A stretch of 64,000 bases of DNA. Origin: Heritiera littoralis (Eukaryota; Streptophyta; Magnoliopsida; Malvales; Malvaceae). Of this stretch, positions 21,038-34,429 are shown piece by piece; the first letter of the stretch is position 1, and every line of letters starts with the position of its first letter. Both the position numbers and the translations under genes were made by a program. The stretch is from positions 13,734,501 to 13,798,500 of the forward strand of contig JAPDPK010000002.1 in assembly GCA_031772115.1 (NCBI GenBank). The letters are read 5' to 3'. The notes beneath the pieces were generated by a model, which had not been told where the DNA came from, ran no database searches, and worked only from the letters and a program-made list of their open reading frames with translations.

Positions 21038-23350
21038 CGGTAAGGATATTACACTTACAGCATCAATTACAAAATAATTGCACATCTCAATTTCCAGAAA
21101 GTGTTGTCATGAGTAGATTTGGTTCCTAATCATTTTATGTTGCTACAGTTATGTATTTAAAGTCCCCTTCTGAAAGTTACATGATCTCAATATATGTGCA
21201 TGGGGATCTACCTGTTGGTGTTATATGAGTACGCATGACATGATACCTACTCTGTTCTGTGTTAGTGGTGAAACTCGGTAAAAAACAGACATATGGATCT
21301 TAGAATGTTGCAAATTAAAAAAAAAAATCGTTTAAATTTCTTTAAAAACAAGAAAACAGTAAATGTACATAATGGTTGCAAAACATACTTGTCATGTTTA
21401 ATGCATGTTGCATATCTTTGTTAAACACACAAGCTTGGAGGTTTTCAAGATATAAATTTATACACTGCTGGAATCATGATCTTCCACGACTTCAAAAAAT
21501 TGATCAATAGACTTTGTTCTTTCTGTGTTGAAGCTATGACATACTGGCTAAAGCTCCACTGAAGTGTATGCAATGACGTGGTCAGCAAAGATGCCATACT
21601 GTTTGGGAGACAATGGTTTTGCATTTCATTTGTTATCTTTGAGCACTCGTTCTCTGAAGATTTGTTGCATGCCATTTCAAAGAGACTTGTTGACTTATCG
21701 TTTAGTCTCCTCTTTTATTAGTGACCACTGCCATTTGCTATTTTGCATGGAGCCACTATTTACATTGACTAAAGAAACAAGAAATTCTACATCTACAGTT
21801 GTAAGTTGTTGCTGCCAAAGGCTTATTGGTTTGCATGGAGGAAAATGGTTGAGATTATAAATTCTATGCTTCTAGGTTATGAATCCTGATTATATATTTA
21901 CCGAGGGAAAATATGTCAATTCAGCCTGGTAGTACTGTCTCATTGGCTGCCTACAGTGCTACCTGGGTAAAAATCTGTCAAGTTATTCTCTTCTTGTTGG
22001 CTGTTTTTCTTCTACCTGTTAAAGGTTTTGAATGTAATTGAGATATTAATGACATATAAATAAAGCCTATGCCAATAAATAAATAAATCAAAGAATCATG
22101 AATCTGTTTATTCAGCTCAATGCCGTTTATTGTTCGAGCAAATCTTGTCTATTTTGATGCGGGACTATAATGAATGCAACTCAACTTTGAGTTAAATAAT
22201 CATCTTCTTTGCTGGATGATACTGACTATGGCCGAAAAGAAGATTGTCTTATTTGGTTTCATGAGATAAGCATTGGTCAACTACATCATATGCATATGAA
22301 TGTCCTGGCATGAAATGAACATCATCTAGCTTCATCTCAACTTCCATTGCCATTGGAAGTATATCTAAGATAGTTGCTTGATTCATGCTTGATTGCAAGC
22401 TGCCATTTGCGTATGTGCACTGCTTTCAGATGTTCAAACCTGAATTTCTGCCATGAGCATGGAAGCCCGTCATATCGGACATCTGGGAACCTCCCCTCCG
22501 TCCCCACGTTTACTCAATGTATACAAATGAAATGAACAATTTAAAGGTAATAGTAATTTTTTTTACCAGGATTATTGAAAGAACTTCTCACTTACTATAG
22601 ATTGTAACACTATCAATTGTTTAGTGCTCTTTTGTGAAGCTTTTCTAAATCTTGCTGGTTGAATTGTTTCTCCTAGATAATCTTCTATAGCTGTTCCGTC
22701 TTGAAAACAGTGCGAATTGCTCTGAGCTGTAACGCAGTGTAACTTTTCCATGATTTTAATTCACAAGTTTTGGCTGAATGTCTCTTACATAATCTCTTTT
22801 TACTTGCAGTGATCGTGTCCAATGCTTTGTATCTTTCATGCATGACCAGATTTTTTATATTTCTGTACGAATTAATTGAATTAACCCCAGAGTAACTCCT
22901 TAAACAGAACAATAAAATATTATCAAATAAAAAAATAAAGAAAATTCCATTATCATTGAAGTCATTTCAGGAATCAACTAATCAATGAATGAACCACAAT
23001 GTGTGATGAGCACTACCAAAGAAGCCTTCTTCAAGCCTTTGCACTCTTGAAAGACAAGTAATTAAATTAGCACGCACATTATATTTCATGGAGAGCTGTT
23101 TACAGCAAAATGATACTCAACTTTTGCTTCCATTAATCATAGCCAGTGCAAGTCAGCGGTAAAGAGAGCAAAGCTGGCACGAGAAAGTGAAGTGCAGCAA
23201 AAAAAGTACGGTTGATATTGGAATTGAGCATATGTTCCTTCCTGTTATTCCTCCACTTTGGACGTGGTTATTGTTTTCTCCCTAGCTTTCTTTCTTACGT
23301 AAGCCAAAAGCAGAACCAATGTTAATTATTCCTTGGAAACAAATCAGTCC
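21038..23350. other. intergenic between CRM pseudogene and annexin
   Basis: Composition is closer to genic flanks than to the AT-rich repeats elsewhere, but no domain, splice-consistent frame or transposon end was found. Short open frames on both strands overlap each other and lack recognisable protein. Confidence 0.4.
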
Positions 23351-23358
23351 TATAAAAA
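23351..23358 (+). promoter_or_regulatory. TATA box of annexin gene
   Basis: TATAAAAA lies 61 bases before the annexin ATG, implying a short 5' leader of about 30 bases. Confidence 0.6.
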
Positions 23359-23411
23359 GGGTTTATGCATACTTGGAAATGTAGAAGATTATCTGTTTCC
23401 AGGAATTTGAA

Positions 23412-24761
23412 ATGGGCAGTAGTTCCAACCAAACCCCTCGACAGTATGAGCAAGATTGCCACATCCTTCACTGTTACTTCTCTGGTATCCCAACTTCTTT
23501 TTTTTCTTTTTGCTTTTTCTATGGCTGTTTGGTTGTCTGGAAACGCCGACATGGTTGTTACAGGAACAAATATTTATATCAAAAGTAGCTTATTATCAAT
23601 TCTAGAGAACCCTGTTGCATCTGCAGCAGACGACTATAACTTTTTCTGGTCTTGCATGATCACCAATCCAGTTCTTGATTCTTGGTAACAGGCACCGGAG
23701 GTATCAGCAACAGAAGACTTGTTGAAATATTTGTCAATCGAGACTCGAATGCACTTAAGGTCGTTCTCCAGACATACAGTTCTCGATATGGCCAAGATCT
23801 GCTTCAGTTCATGTCTAATGTTCAGTGGAACAATGTGTTTGCAGTAAGTATACAACTCCAAGTTACTTACAAGTTGCATGTTTGTATAATTTAGCTGTGC
23901 TAATATTGGGGCATGCCATTCATGCAGAGGATAGCTTATCTCCGCATGGTTGAGCCTCGTGAACGTGATGCTCAACTAATGAGGCATTCATTGCTCGGGC
24001 GGAGCCTAAACCTCAATACTCTGATTGAGGTTGCTTGCACCAGACAATCTTCAGAGCAGCTACGGATCAAGCATGCATACCAAACTCGCTATAATTCTGA
24101 CCTCGAAAAGGATATAACAATGAAAGTGAATGGTGGATTCAAAGAGGTAATTGCTATCTCAAGTCTCAGCCTGCTTTTGTCTATATCATGTTATGTATGG
24201 CGTTTAGAACTATTGATACGATCTTTTTCTCTGTCTGCTCAGATTATGCTGGCTGTTCTGAAGTCTTGCCGCAATTATGGTAGTAAAGCAGACATGAGCC
24301 TGGCCATGTGCGATGCCAAGACTCTGTATGAAGCCCTGGAAAGCGGGAAAAACATAGATCAGAAGACAATAATTTCAGTTTTGAGTCGAAGGAACAGCGA
24401 CCAAGTAAGAGTCATATTGAGCTCCTACAAGAAGCTCTATGGCCACGAATTCGGTAAGTCCCTCAAGAGAAGCAAATGTGGGCAGTTCGGAAAGGAACTT
24501 CGGGTGGTAATCCGATGCATTCAACACCCAGAGAAGTTTTTTGCGAAACAACTGAGGATGAAAAATGCAGATGGTAGAGAGATTCTGATTCGAACAGTGA
24601 TTACCAGGTCGGGAGTTGATATCAAAGGGATAAACAAAGCTTTCGTAGCAAAAACAGGTAGCTCCTTGCAAAGCCTTGTGATAAGGGAATTCAACAGCAG
24701 TAAAGACAAGACTAACGACATTGTAGTCGGTATCTTGGTCGGGCTGATCAAAGGTTGTTGA
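23412..24761 (+). CDS. annexin, 4 exons, 320 aa, calcium sites degenerate
   Basis: Annexins bind acidic phospholipid membranes, usually through calcium. Exons: 23412-23484, 23692-23843, 23928-24146 and 24243-24761, all with GT-AG introns and phases that join cleanly into 320 residues, the normal plant annexin length. All four annexin repeats can be followed. Repeat 1: LVEIFVNRDSNALKVVLQTY with YGQDLL. Repeat 2: LIEVACTRQSSEQLRIKHAY. Repeat 3: TIISVLSRRNSDQVRVILSS. Repeat 4: ILIRTVITRSGVDIKGINKA. The canonical GxGT(D/N)E calcium loop is missing: repeat 1 has GTGGISNRR and repeat 4 has MKNADGREIL. The protein may therefore bind membranes weakly or independently of calcium. An AATAAA lies near 24796. 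Assignment to annexin is firm; the subtype (I would guess the divergent D3/D4/D8-like group) is not. Confidence 0.93.
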
Positions 24762-25672
24762 ATACAATTTACGGGATCATGGCAGATTTGTGCATAAATA
24801 AATTGACTTGTTTATACAAATAAAGGATAGGATCTTGTATTTCTAAATTAAATTCCTTGTAATTATATCTTCTACTACTATGCTGTTGTACCTTTGGTTA
24901 ATCTACTTGGCTCACTTAAGAAAATATTATGTGCTTAAATCATTTTCGATTTCCAACTGAATCTATTTGTTTATTTAATATGCATGTCATCTGAACTGAT
25001 GCTCAGTTAGAGGTGTCAATTGAGTCATGTTGGGTTAACACAATTCAATTAAATATTAATCCATGTGTTAATAAATCGTACTAGTCTAACACTATTTTCT
25101 AATGATTCGTGTTGGCACAATTTATAAAAATTAATGGCATAACCCAATACACCACCACATGACCCATAATCGCATGAATCATGTTAGGCCAAGCACTATA
25201 CTATTTTTTTGTTCAGGTCATGCCAAGCAAGACCTATTAATAATTTTTTAGATTTTTAAAAAGTTTTTTTTATTTATTATTTTAAATGGCATGCATGCAA
25301 AATAAACAAAAATTAAATAAAAAGATATATAATTTACGTAGTTCAACAAAATACTTACGTTCTCATAAAAACCCAATAAAATTTAGCTAGTAAATAAAAA
25401 TCTTAAAATTACTATCATAGTTTTTTTTAATGCCCACATTCATCTAGAAACAAAATAGAATTAATTAAAAAAATTATTGAATTTGTATCTACCTTGTAAT
25501 CTTAATTCACTTTTGCTAATCACTAATTTATTTCAAAATTTTTGATCTTATACCAAAAATATCTTAGATACTTTTATTACAACTAAATCAAGTGGTAATT
25601 TTTTTATCTTAATAATTTGTGTTTTGATTTTTTATCCGTAGTGTAATTTTATAAAAAGTTTATATATATAGG
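24762..25672. other. intergenic, transposon debris
   Basis: AT-rich. Around 25014 the text GAGGTGTCAATTGAGTC resembles the terminus of hAT-type elements of plants, but the partner end was not found. No gene is seen. Confidence 0.4.
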
Positions 25673-25844
25673 ATAATTATTCGATAAACTAATAATAAAG
25701 TTTTTAAACTTCACAAGTAAAATTAAAATGATGACACATACCTTTCAAAAAATATTAAAAAATGAATAAAATAGGTACACATCATCATCCTAACCCCGCT
25801 TATAGAGTTTAAAAACTCCACTAACAATATATTGAATAATTATT
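25673..25844. mobile_element. MITE, family shared with 34430-34605
   Basis: Terminal inverted repeats of about 65 bases pair ATAATTATTCGATA on the left with the complement of the right end. The arms contain GATGATGACACAT and, on the complement, GTGGAGTTTTTAAACTC. The same terminal sequence occurs in the element at 34430. A partial extra copy of the right end follows at about 25868-25903. No coding capacity. Confidence 0.7.
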
Positions 25845-25903
25845 TATCTATCTGCCTTTTGAAATTTAGAAACTCCACTAACAATATTTTAAATAATTAT
25901 ATA

Positions 25904-26204
25904 TTTGTCTATCTATATATATAAAGTAATATATCATACATTTTGTATTCATAATGAAATAATTATAAATTTATGTCCCAATAATTTAAACATTTCACAA
26001 TTATATTTATTTAATGAAATATTTTTTTTATAAATTACCAATAAAATATCAAAAGTAATATTATAATTTCATCATAAAATAAAAAATAAAAAGAATACAT
26101 CTAAAAAACTAATTAATTAAATTAATTTATAACAATTATTGGTCAATATAACATGGCACATAGGTTTATATGTTAAGTTGCGCTAGCCTGAGCACCATGT
26201 GTTA
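25904..26204. other. AT-rich intergenic
   Basis: Low-complexity A/T-rich sequence with no gene, RNA or transposon end that I can identify. Confidence 0.4.
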
Positions 26205-26690
26205 GTGTCACGCCACGCGCTTTAAAAGAAAATAAGTTAAGTGTTTCAATCCCACATTAGATATGAAAAGAAAATCATTGGACATAAAAGAGGTAACACT
26301 GCAAACCCCAATAAGCCGATTTTATAGAAAAAAATAATGATCACGTGACAAATGATATCAGACCTAACTCTTAACTATCTGACTCCACGTTGAACACATC
26401 AGCAGAGATAATGTAGGGTAGGCCAGTTCAATGCCGAGCGCACTAGAGGGGCAAAGCAAAGTGAGCTTCAAAAGAGTTTGTTGTGACGAGAATATCACGA
26501 GACTTGGTAAAAGAGAATATCACGCCATGCGCTCTAAAAGAGAGTGCGCCAAAAGAGAATAAGTTGAATAATTCAATCTCACATTGAATACGATAAGAAA
26601 AATCATTAAGCATAAAAGAAGTAATGTTGCACACCCTAATAAATCGATTTTGCAAAGAGAATGTAATAAATATGTGACATTAGCACTGAC
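26205..26690. repeat. dispersed direct repeat, two ~140-bp copies
   Basis: Copy 1 (about 26212-26350) and copy 2 (about 26524-26680) both run from CACGC(C)A(T/C)GCGCT through AAGAGAATAAGTT, a CCCACATT or TCACATT block and a CCCTAATAAATCGATTTT-like end to TGTGAC or CGTGAC. They may be remnants of one LTR or TRIM-like element. No primer binding site or target duplication could be fixed. Confidence 0.55.
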
Positions 26691-27418
26691 CCTTCATGAA
26701 CAAATGTCAATCCATGTGCCTAAAAATTTCTAACTTAAAATGGCACTCATATGTGTGTGTAAATATATACACACACATACACGTAGAGTGCTTTTGCTAT
26801 TTAAGTGCAGATCCTTCAAGCACAAACCACACCATGTGGAACCGTATCATGTCATAAATCACCCAACCGTTTGACTCTTCTATGCCCAGTCGACGTATAA
26901 TCGGCATATTAATAATCATTAAATAGGGTAACGACAAACTAAAAGAATGGCGTCTATATATGGCCCAACAGAAAGAGAAAAAGAGACGGCTTCAATGAAG
27001 TGGCGCCACAGCCAGATTTAAGTAGTTTAATACTGGCGCATGGGCAATATCAGAATATTACTAAGAGAATATTGTACCATTTAAACACCATGTAAACATG
27101 AAATGACTGGTCACTTTCCATGGAGCAATGAAGCAAACCCAACACATGGGAGCAAGCAATGAGAATAAACGGGGAAAATTCATTTTAAAGTGGTTCTCCT
27201 TCGTATCACAAAGAATAATGTTCCACTCAGAAAAACCTTGGAACAATAGACATTTTCAATTCCCTCAAGTCCCAACTGAATAGATGTCGTAACCTCCTGT
27301 CGAATAACTAATATCAAAACATCTTCACCAAGTTTATTCACGGGAACAATCGAAAATTACTCATTACCTATCTAGGTATTAGAATAACAATCAATAGACC
27401 TCACATAAGGGCAGTTTC
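26691..27418. other. 3' flank of the endosulfine gene
   Basis: Intergenic and 3' untranslated sequence of the minus-strand gene that follows. Short frames here have no recognisable domain. Confidence 0.4.
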
Positions 27419-29357
27419 TCATTCACTGGCAGCCCCATCCTCTGATTGAGCACTCCCTCCATCTACATAATGGCATGATGAATGGAGTTGATTAAGTACC
27501 ATTTTCCCACCAAAAAAGAGTGTCAATGCAAAAAGAACATTTATCCCTACAAGTTGCTATCTCCATAATTAGGCATACCTTCACCATCTGATGGGGCACA
27601 AGGAGACTTCCTATATCGAGTTTGTTGTTGCGTGGGCTGGAAGTAAAAATAACAAATTCATGAGCATCATAAGAGTACTAAATACATGTGTGAAAAGTTA
27701 CTAACTCACAGAAAAAAAGACACAGGAAGTAAGAACTATATGATTCATCACTACAATCCTAGAATCTAGACCATGTGAATGCAATGCTGATTCTTAGCTT
27801 TATTAAAATCAGAAAAATCTCAGCAGACAATAAAAAACACAATGGAGAAGTATTGCAAGGAAAAAATTCTGAACTGTGATTAACAAATCATCCTCAAACT
27901 TTTTTTCTCTCTTTTATGAAAGTAAAGGTGAAATTACAAACATGAACCGCTTAAAAATTTCACTACAACTTGATACTTGATACACCATGTATCAGAAGCC
28001 ATACATTTTGCTCTTCATAAAAACCCTCAGACAGAGGCTCAGCATGACATAAAAGTCAAATTAATTATGTAGAAGAAACAACGAATAGTATCATGTCAAT
28101 ACAGTACCAACATAAAAGATGTACTTAAGGTACTCACTGTATGTTAAAGTTTAGGTCTTGTTAATGCAAATGCTAGATTACAAGAGTTGTTTTACATTAT
28201 TTTCCCTTTCCCAACATAAAGATAAAACAAGTAAATCCATAAACCTCAACGAAACAAAATTGTTTGAGAACCATTTATCAACATGATGCTGGAAGACCTA
28301 GCCCATGCAGAACCTTGACTTAAGTAAGCCACTTTGCTCCGGTAGTTAAAAGGACTTAGAGGATCTACATATCGTGATCCATTTTGCTCCTCTAGATGCG
28401 TAAAAGGTTCTACAAAAGCCTGTTTACTATCCCTTGAACAAATTAAGAGGCCTATGTGTGACCCAATTAAAGAGGCTGAAAAAAGTAGACCAGACTGATT
28501 CATACTTTAACAGGTTAAAGAATCCTACAAAAGTGGATGAGATTGATTTAAGCTTTCATTTAAACAGTCCCATCCTGCAGCATAAGCAAAGGACTAGCTA
28601 CTCTATTGCTAGGACTAATCAGAGGAATTTACTACTATTCTTAAAATACATATACACATACAACTTTCTCACATGTTATCCATCATATGTTGTCAAATCT
28701 CATTACACAAGAAGGGGATATTAAATTAAATATTTTTCCAAGCATAGAGTTAATACCTGCAATTTGGGCCGGAGGGCTTCAAGTGGTCCTTTGGGCTTCT
28801 CAACGCCTTGCTGTTAGTATCCAAGAACATCAAAAGATATTGGAAAACTTCAGCTTAATATGGATTCATTAGTATTGCCAAGCAAAAAAAAATAAAAAAA
28901 TTAAGATTGGTTGGAGGAAGAGGGGAATCTTTAACATACCTTTCCAAGTGCCCAATCAGCAGAGTCAAAGTAGGCGCGTTCATGGTCCTGTTATCAAAAT
29001 GAAAAACTTAGATGAGAATCAGCACCAAGCTAGAAACCAAGTACTTTAAAATTTTCCCACAGAAATTACCTTAGAAATCAGAGGTGGTTTCTTGGGCATA
29101 ATCCCTCCATATTTTTTGTTTATAGCTGCCTCCTAAAAATAGACATAAAAAATTTAAGAAAATCACCACAACTGTAGAACTCCTAAGAAAAACTTTTAAT
29201 CCAGTACATAGTTAAGATCTTTAATCAATCAACATTCCATGGTGAAGCAAGATAAGAACACAACCTCCTCTTGAGATGACGGCATGGATTTTTCAGACTC
29301 CTGTGCTACATTTCCATCTACTAGTTCTTGCTCTTTGACATTCTCCATGCCTGACAT
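27419..29357 (-). CDS. endosulfine/ARPP19 family protein, 6 coding exons, 119 aa
   Basis: Small phosphoprotein of the ENSA/ARPP19 family. In animals and yeast, phosphorylation by Greatwall-type kinases turns these into inhibitors of PP2A-B55 phosphatase; plant roles are less defined. Minus-strand coding exons, in order: 29357-29265, 29132-29070, 28987-28940, 28810-28757, 27636-27579 and 27462-27419. All have GT-AG introns and join to 119 residues. Residues 1-31 form an acidic leader (MSGMENVKEQE...). The ENSA core runs from about 36 to 86, with KKYGGIMPKKPPLISK and DHERAYFDSADWALGK. FDSADW (S61) aligns with the FDSGDY phosphosite of animals. The C-terminus is TRYRKSP...SDGE and an acidic tail. 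A non-coding first exon at 30196 to about 30290 has its donor (GTAAC) at 30195-30191. The start ATG is the first in exon 2. No defect is visible. Confidence 0.93.
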
Positions 29358-30195
29358 TAGTTCCTTGCAACCGCCCAACTAAAGGTAGATACAATAGCAC
29401 ACAAGTGATTTGCATAAAACTTCAAAAATGCTAAAACTTTGACAGATCCTCGGAACCAAAAAAGGAAGTTCACTTATTCCCATCAAATAAATTAGATTGG
29501 CAATGTAGAATAAAAATATAAAATCTTAATAAACCAGTGGGAAAATATTAACCAAAAGTCTATGACACAGATATATACAGCTCTCATTGAATGCATACTC
29601 TGCCCAATACCAGTTATTAGTATGATTAAAAAGCATCGGCATCGAGCAACTCATTCAATGCATAGCCAATGACGATTAAAGGAGTTCATTAAACATTCAT
29701 ATTGAAAGAAAGAGAGGACAGAATCAAATTCAAGGAAAAAAAAGGAATTGAGGAAAAACTGTATTCATTTAAACATATTTCTAACTTTCCAGGCTTAACA
29801 TACAAGTATCCCTAGATATTACTTCTTGATACATATGTCTCAGACATCAAAACCAATTATATAATTCCAATAATAATGAAAATTTTTCATATATTTTAAA
29901 ATCTATAATACAAGCCAAAAATCCATACATATTCAAAAAGTTTAGTTCATCTGGCACACAATGAATGAGATCCTTAATTAAGCAAAAAAACTGAATTAAA
30001 AATCTATGCAGATCCACACCTAGCTGGCAATCAAACCAAAATTCTATTTTCCAACTAATAAAAACGCCTGCATAAAAAACAAAACCCTAGTGCTAGTGGT
30101 TTGTTTACAAATTAATAAGCAAACGAATGAGAGTAAATTGGTGTTAAATTTAAAGATCATGGAAAGAAAATGAGAAATGAGCAAGATCGAGTTAC

Positions 30196-30290
30196 CTGAA
30201 TGCTCAGCACTATGCGAAGATCGGAAGTTCAAAGAATCTTTTCCAATCGCGTTAGATAAATATAAATAGAAAGTATTTTACGCGTTGTTG
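30196..30290 (-). other. 5' untranslated first exon of the endosulfine gene
   Basis: On the minus strand this GC-balanced stretch ends ...GAGCATTCAG before the donor GTAAC at 30195. The acceptor at 29380-29379 opens the ATG-bearing exon. The upstream limit (transcription start) is approximate. Confidence 0.5.
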
Positions 30291-30299
30291 AAATTTACG

Positions 30300-33139
30300 G
30301 TGGAGTTGTGTTGTTTTAACGAAACTACGATAGGGGCACGGATTTTTTAGATGCTTCTATTTTTGGCACCCGTGTTTGTTTCAAACCGGTTTGTACTTTT
30401 GTATTAAAAAACTGGATTGAAAATGTTATATAAAAATTGGAATAAAATGAATTATTTATCTTTTATCTTATGGATTGGGATTGTTTACTTAGGCTAGGTA
30501 TTAGTTTCAAATTAAATATATTAGTTATTATAACTGTGAGAATTGTAATAATAAATATATGTTAGAAAACAATTAAGACAATAAAATGAAAATAAAAATA
30601 AAAATATTTATTAAAAATACTAATCTAAGATTGCATGGATAAATTATTTTTGTATATTTTATTTTTATTTAACATTTAAAATTTTTATTTAATCAAAATA
30701 TTAATACATATTATTTTTATGTATTTATTTTAATATCTTAATTAGTTATTTATTAATTAATTATATAATAATTGAAAAACTTTTAAATCAAATGAAATTA
30801 AAATTCAAATTTTCTATATAAGGATATTGAATTTTTAATAAAAATTATGTAAGCTGTCCAACACTTGCATAAGGGATAGATTTGAATTTTATTGCATTTT
30901 TTATACATTGATCTTTATATGTTTGAAAATATAATCAAGTCTAATTTCAGAAACTTCAAACATATTATGATTTGGAGTTTTCTAGCTCAAAGTATAGTCA
31001 ATTTAATGAATAGTGTACACATTTATAATTATAATTCTAAATAAGAAATTATCTTTTCGATTACCTATAATTTGATATTTGAATACTTAAATGAAAAGCT
31101 ATATATAAAGATATGTATATTTTATGATAACAAGATATACATCATGATATAAACGCATGTACGTTTGTTCAAAGAAAGAAATTAGTATTAGATATTCAAA
31201 TACTTATAATAAAGTATTCGAATACCTCTTTGTTTACATCTTGATGTACATAATTATTAGTGTGTATCTTGTGATTTATATGGGATTCTAAGCCTCACAA
31301 AATCATCATGGTTTTGTTGAGATGTTATGTCCTGTCTTTAGGCCAAAATAAAAATATACTTATTTTATATAGTTTTGTACTTATAAGCATAGGCAGAGGT
31401 GTATGGGGCTTAGTTAGGGCTCAAGCCCCCATTGAACCTAAAATTTTAAGAGTTTTAGAACTCTTAGCCATAGGTTTTTTTTTTTTAATTAAAACATTTT
31501 CATTCAAAGTTACAATAACAAATGAACTAATAAATATAAATAATAACAACAAATTAAACAAATAATAAATAAATTAAACTCGATCTCATATTTGATGAGA
31601 TTCGAACATGGGACTTCAAAATCTCAAAACGAAAAACATGGTTTTTTTCTCAACAATTCATTAAGGGCGTAATAGTTATTTCCACTTTCTTTCTATTAAT
31701 TTCAAAAATTCCATTTTTTTGGTGATTATAATACGCATTAGCGTCAAACTTCAAAAATTAAATTTGAAATTTATGGGATAAAAATCCAAATATACTTTTT
31801 TCTATATAGGTTTTGTTTTTTTTTTATTGTTATTTTTTTACTTACATATTTAACTTAATCCTATATATGGTTAGATATTAATAAAAAGAAAGTAAAGCAA
31901 AGGAAAGTGAATGAAAGTAAAGGACGTGTACCCATTGTTTGGATTATTAAAATTAATAAAAGAAAGGAAAATAAACTAATCTTAACAATTATTGTTTGGT
32001 TAAAAAGTGAAAAGGAAATAAAATAATTTATTATAATATTTTTTCAAATATAACCTTCATTTTATAAAATAAAATAAAAATAATTTATATTGGTTATTCA
32101 TTATAAAATTTTGGTATATATTTAGGTATTTTATTTTTTTATTAGACAAAAAGTATTTTATTTTTTGTCTTTAACTTGGTCCAATCGATAATTGTTACAT
32201 TAGAGTCAATGTACTTATAAAGCATTCCAGCAAATAATATAAAAAAAATTGAAATAATAATAGAATGATAAAATCATATTTGTGATCCAAGCATAAATAA
32301 ATACAAAAAATTGATAAATAAGTTATAAAATACAAATATTTATGATGATTGTTTCAAAATTAATAAAAAAATCAATGGTATAAACATTATTATACAATCA
32401 AATTTTTTTTGCTCATTTCCTTTCCCTAGAATATTTCCCAAAATGGGGTAAATGAAAAATTGGAACTTTTGACGAAAAGTGAAAGATTCTCAACACACTT
32501 TCATTTCCTTAATTATTTTTAAAATCTTACTCAAACAAGGAAAAACAATGGAAATGATTCCATGTTCCCCCTGTTTGCCTTTCTTTCTCTTTTCGTACCT
32601 TTAATCCAAACATAGTATAAATAAATAGTAACAAATAAATAAAAAAAGATGTGGTCTAAATCATGAGATATCTTCATACTACATTGGATACAAGACTAGT
32701 ATTCACTCGCACTTTGTGGCTAGCATTGGCCCAAAAGAATTTAATTTGGTGATGATTCGAACACAGAATTTTTCATTATGGATCGTCATCACTCAAAAAC
32801 TCAATAAGACCTTACACTACTGAGCTAATCATTTAGGTTATAGTTAGCTTCTATTTATTGTTTGATACTAGCTTCTATTTATTGTTATAAATTATAGATT
32901 GCTTATCACTATATAATTTTTATCATTGGGTGAGTTTTCATAATTTAGTCCAAGGTAAGGTAGGTGTGGTTAAATAAATCTTAAGGGTTATATGGAATTA
33001 TTTATTATTGTTACAAATTTTAATATATCATTTTTTGTTTAAGTTGATGTATCAAATTTATCATTTATAAATGAAATTTTATGAATGTATTTCTTAATTT
33101 GGTGCAAAAATGATAAAAGAATAAAAAATATTTTATTTA
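30300..33139. other. AT-rich intergenic with MITE-like debris
   Basis: No gene. Near 31390-31450 the text GGGCTCAAGCCCCCATTG resembles the inner end of the hAT-type element at 35234-35714. Between about 31920 and 32610, ends with TTGTTTGGATTA and the complement of TAATCCAAACATAG suggest an eroded foldback element of about 690 bases. Neither has a clear target duplication. Confidence 0.4.
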
Positions 33140-34416
33140 GGGTTAATTTATCATTCGGTTATTGAACCATACTATTTTTGTCACTATGATATCTAAGAAA
33201 AAAATTGTCATGTTAATATCTAAACTTCAATTCTATCACCCACTTTAGTATTTAAATTCAATGCTACCAGTAAAAATGCTGACGTGATATGAATATCTAG
33301 TAAAATCGTGATATGTGGCAAAAAAGTCCCATCATTCGTTGGTCTATGCCACGTCACCTTTGATAAAAGGGTAAAAAATTGATTTTTTAAAACTAATATA
33401 TATTTCTTTTAAAATTATTTTTCTTTCAAAGCCTCTCTCCTTTCTCTTTTTCCCAATTTCAGTCACCACCCTAAGCACCTCGACACCATTCCCTTTCTTC
33501 CGGCCTTCATACCAACACCCCAAAAAAATTCAGAAAAATTAGAAAAAAGAAAGCTCTTCACCTTCTCTTTCTCCCTCCCTAAACCATTTTCCTTAAAACC
33601 TAGCGAGTGTTCCTAAATCTAACCAAAAGCCTTCACATTCAATTTTGGGGGCCCAACTAATATGCTAGTGATTTTAATTTCTTTTCATAAAATGTGTTAT
33701 TATATTACATATATATATATATATATATATATGCAAGTAGTATATTAAATAAAAATAACTTTTCTAAAATTATAAGTATTACGACTTCATAAATAAGTGT
33801 ATAAAGAAACATAATACATTAAATAAATAATATGACTTATAATTGTGAGCAACTTTCTTTTAGAAAAGTATAGATAAATCAATTGTTAAATAATATTATA
33901 TTTTTTATCACAATTTAAAAAATAAAGTTTATCATTAAAATAATATAATTGAAAATTGATATTAGAGATTGGGTGTTCTTTTAGCCCTTTATAAAGTGAT
34001 TTCAATTTGAGTTTTATGTTGAAAAATTTACATGATAGAAAAAAAAAAAGATTTACGATAGAATCCCTTATTCTCTTTCCTGATTCCCTTCTTCCTTTTT
34101 TTTTATTTTCTTTTTTTAATAAAAAATTCATTATTTTTAAAATTTTCATATTTTTAAATATTAATTTTGAACTTTTTGTGTTTTATAAATATTTTTTATT
34201 TTTCTTAGCTAGATTTCTCCAAGAACATGATGTGGTTTTTTCGTCTAAATGGCACAATCTCAATCTCAGTGGTTGGTTATCGTAGTCACGTTATTAACTT
34301 TTTAAATGGAGTTAGTTTTGGGGGTAAAGTCTCTAATGACATTGAAGTTTACATACGAAAATGACTTTTTTTTTAGGTATCAAAATGACAATATAATATA
34401 TTTCAGAGGGTAAATA
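33140..34416. mobile_element. putative MULE-like element with long inverted ends
   Basis: The left end (from about 33140, TTATCATTCGGTTATTG and TTTTTGTCACTATGATATC) resembles the complement of the right end near 34345-34416 (ATTATTTACCCTCTGAAAT and TTGTCATTTTGATACC). This style of long degenerate terminal repeat is common in plant Mutator-like elements. Boundaries are approximate and no target duplication was confirmed. The interior contains a short polypyrimidine-rich block and a TA run at 33708-33732, and no transposase. Confidence 0.45.
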
Positions 34417-34429
34417 ATATGGATGGAAA

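Noticed and set aside
21445..22912. Short frames on both strands between the CRM pseudogene and the annexin
   Set aside because: No domain or consistent splice structure; frames overlap on opposite strands.
33886..34285. Opposed 87- and 92-codon frames
   Set aside because: Low-complexity Lys/Phe translations of A/T runs inside a MULE-like element.
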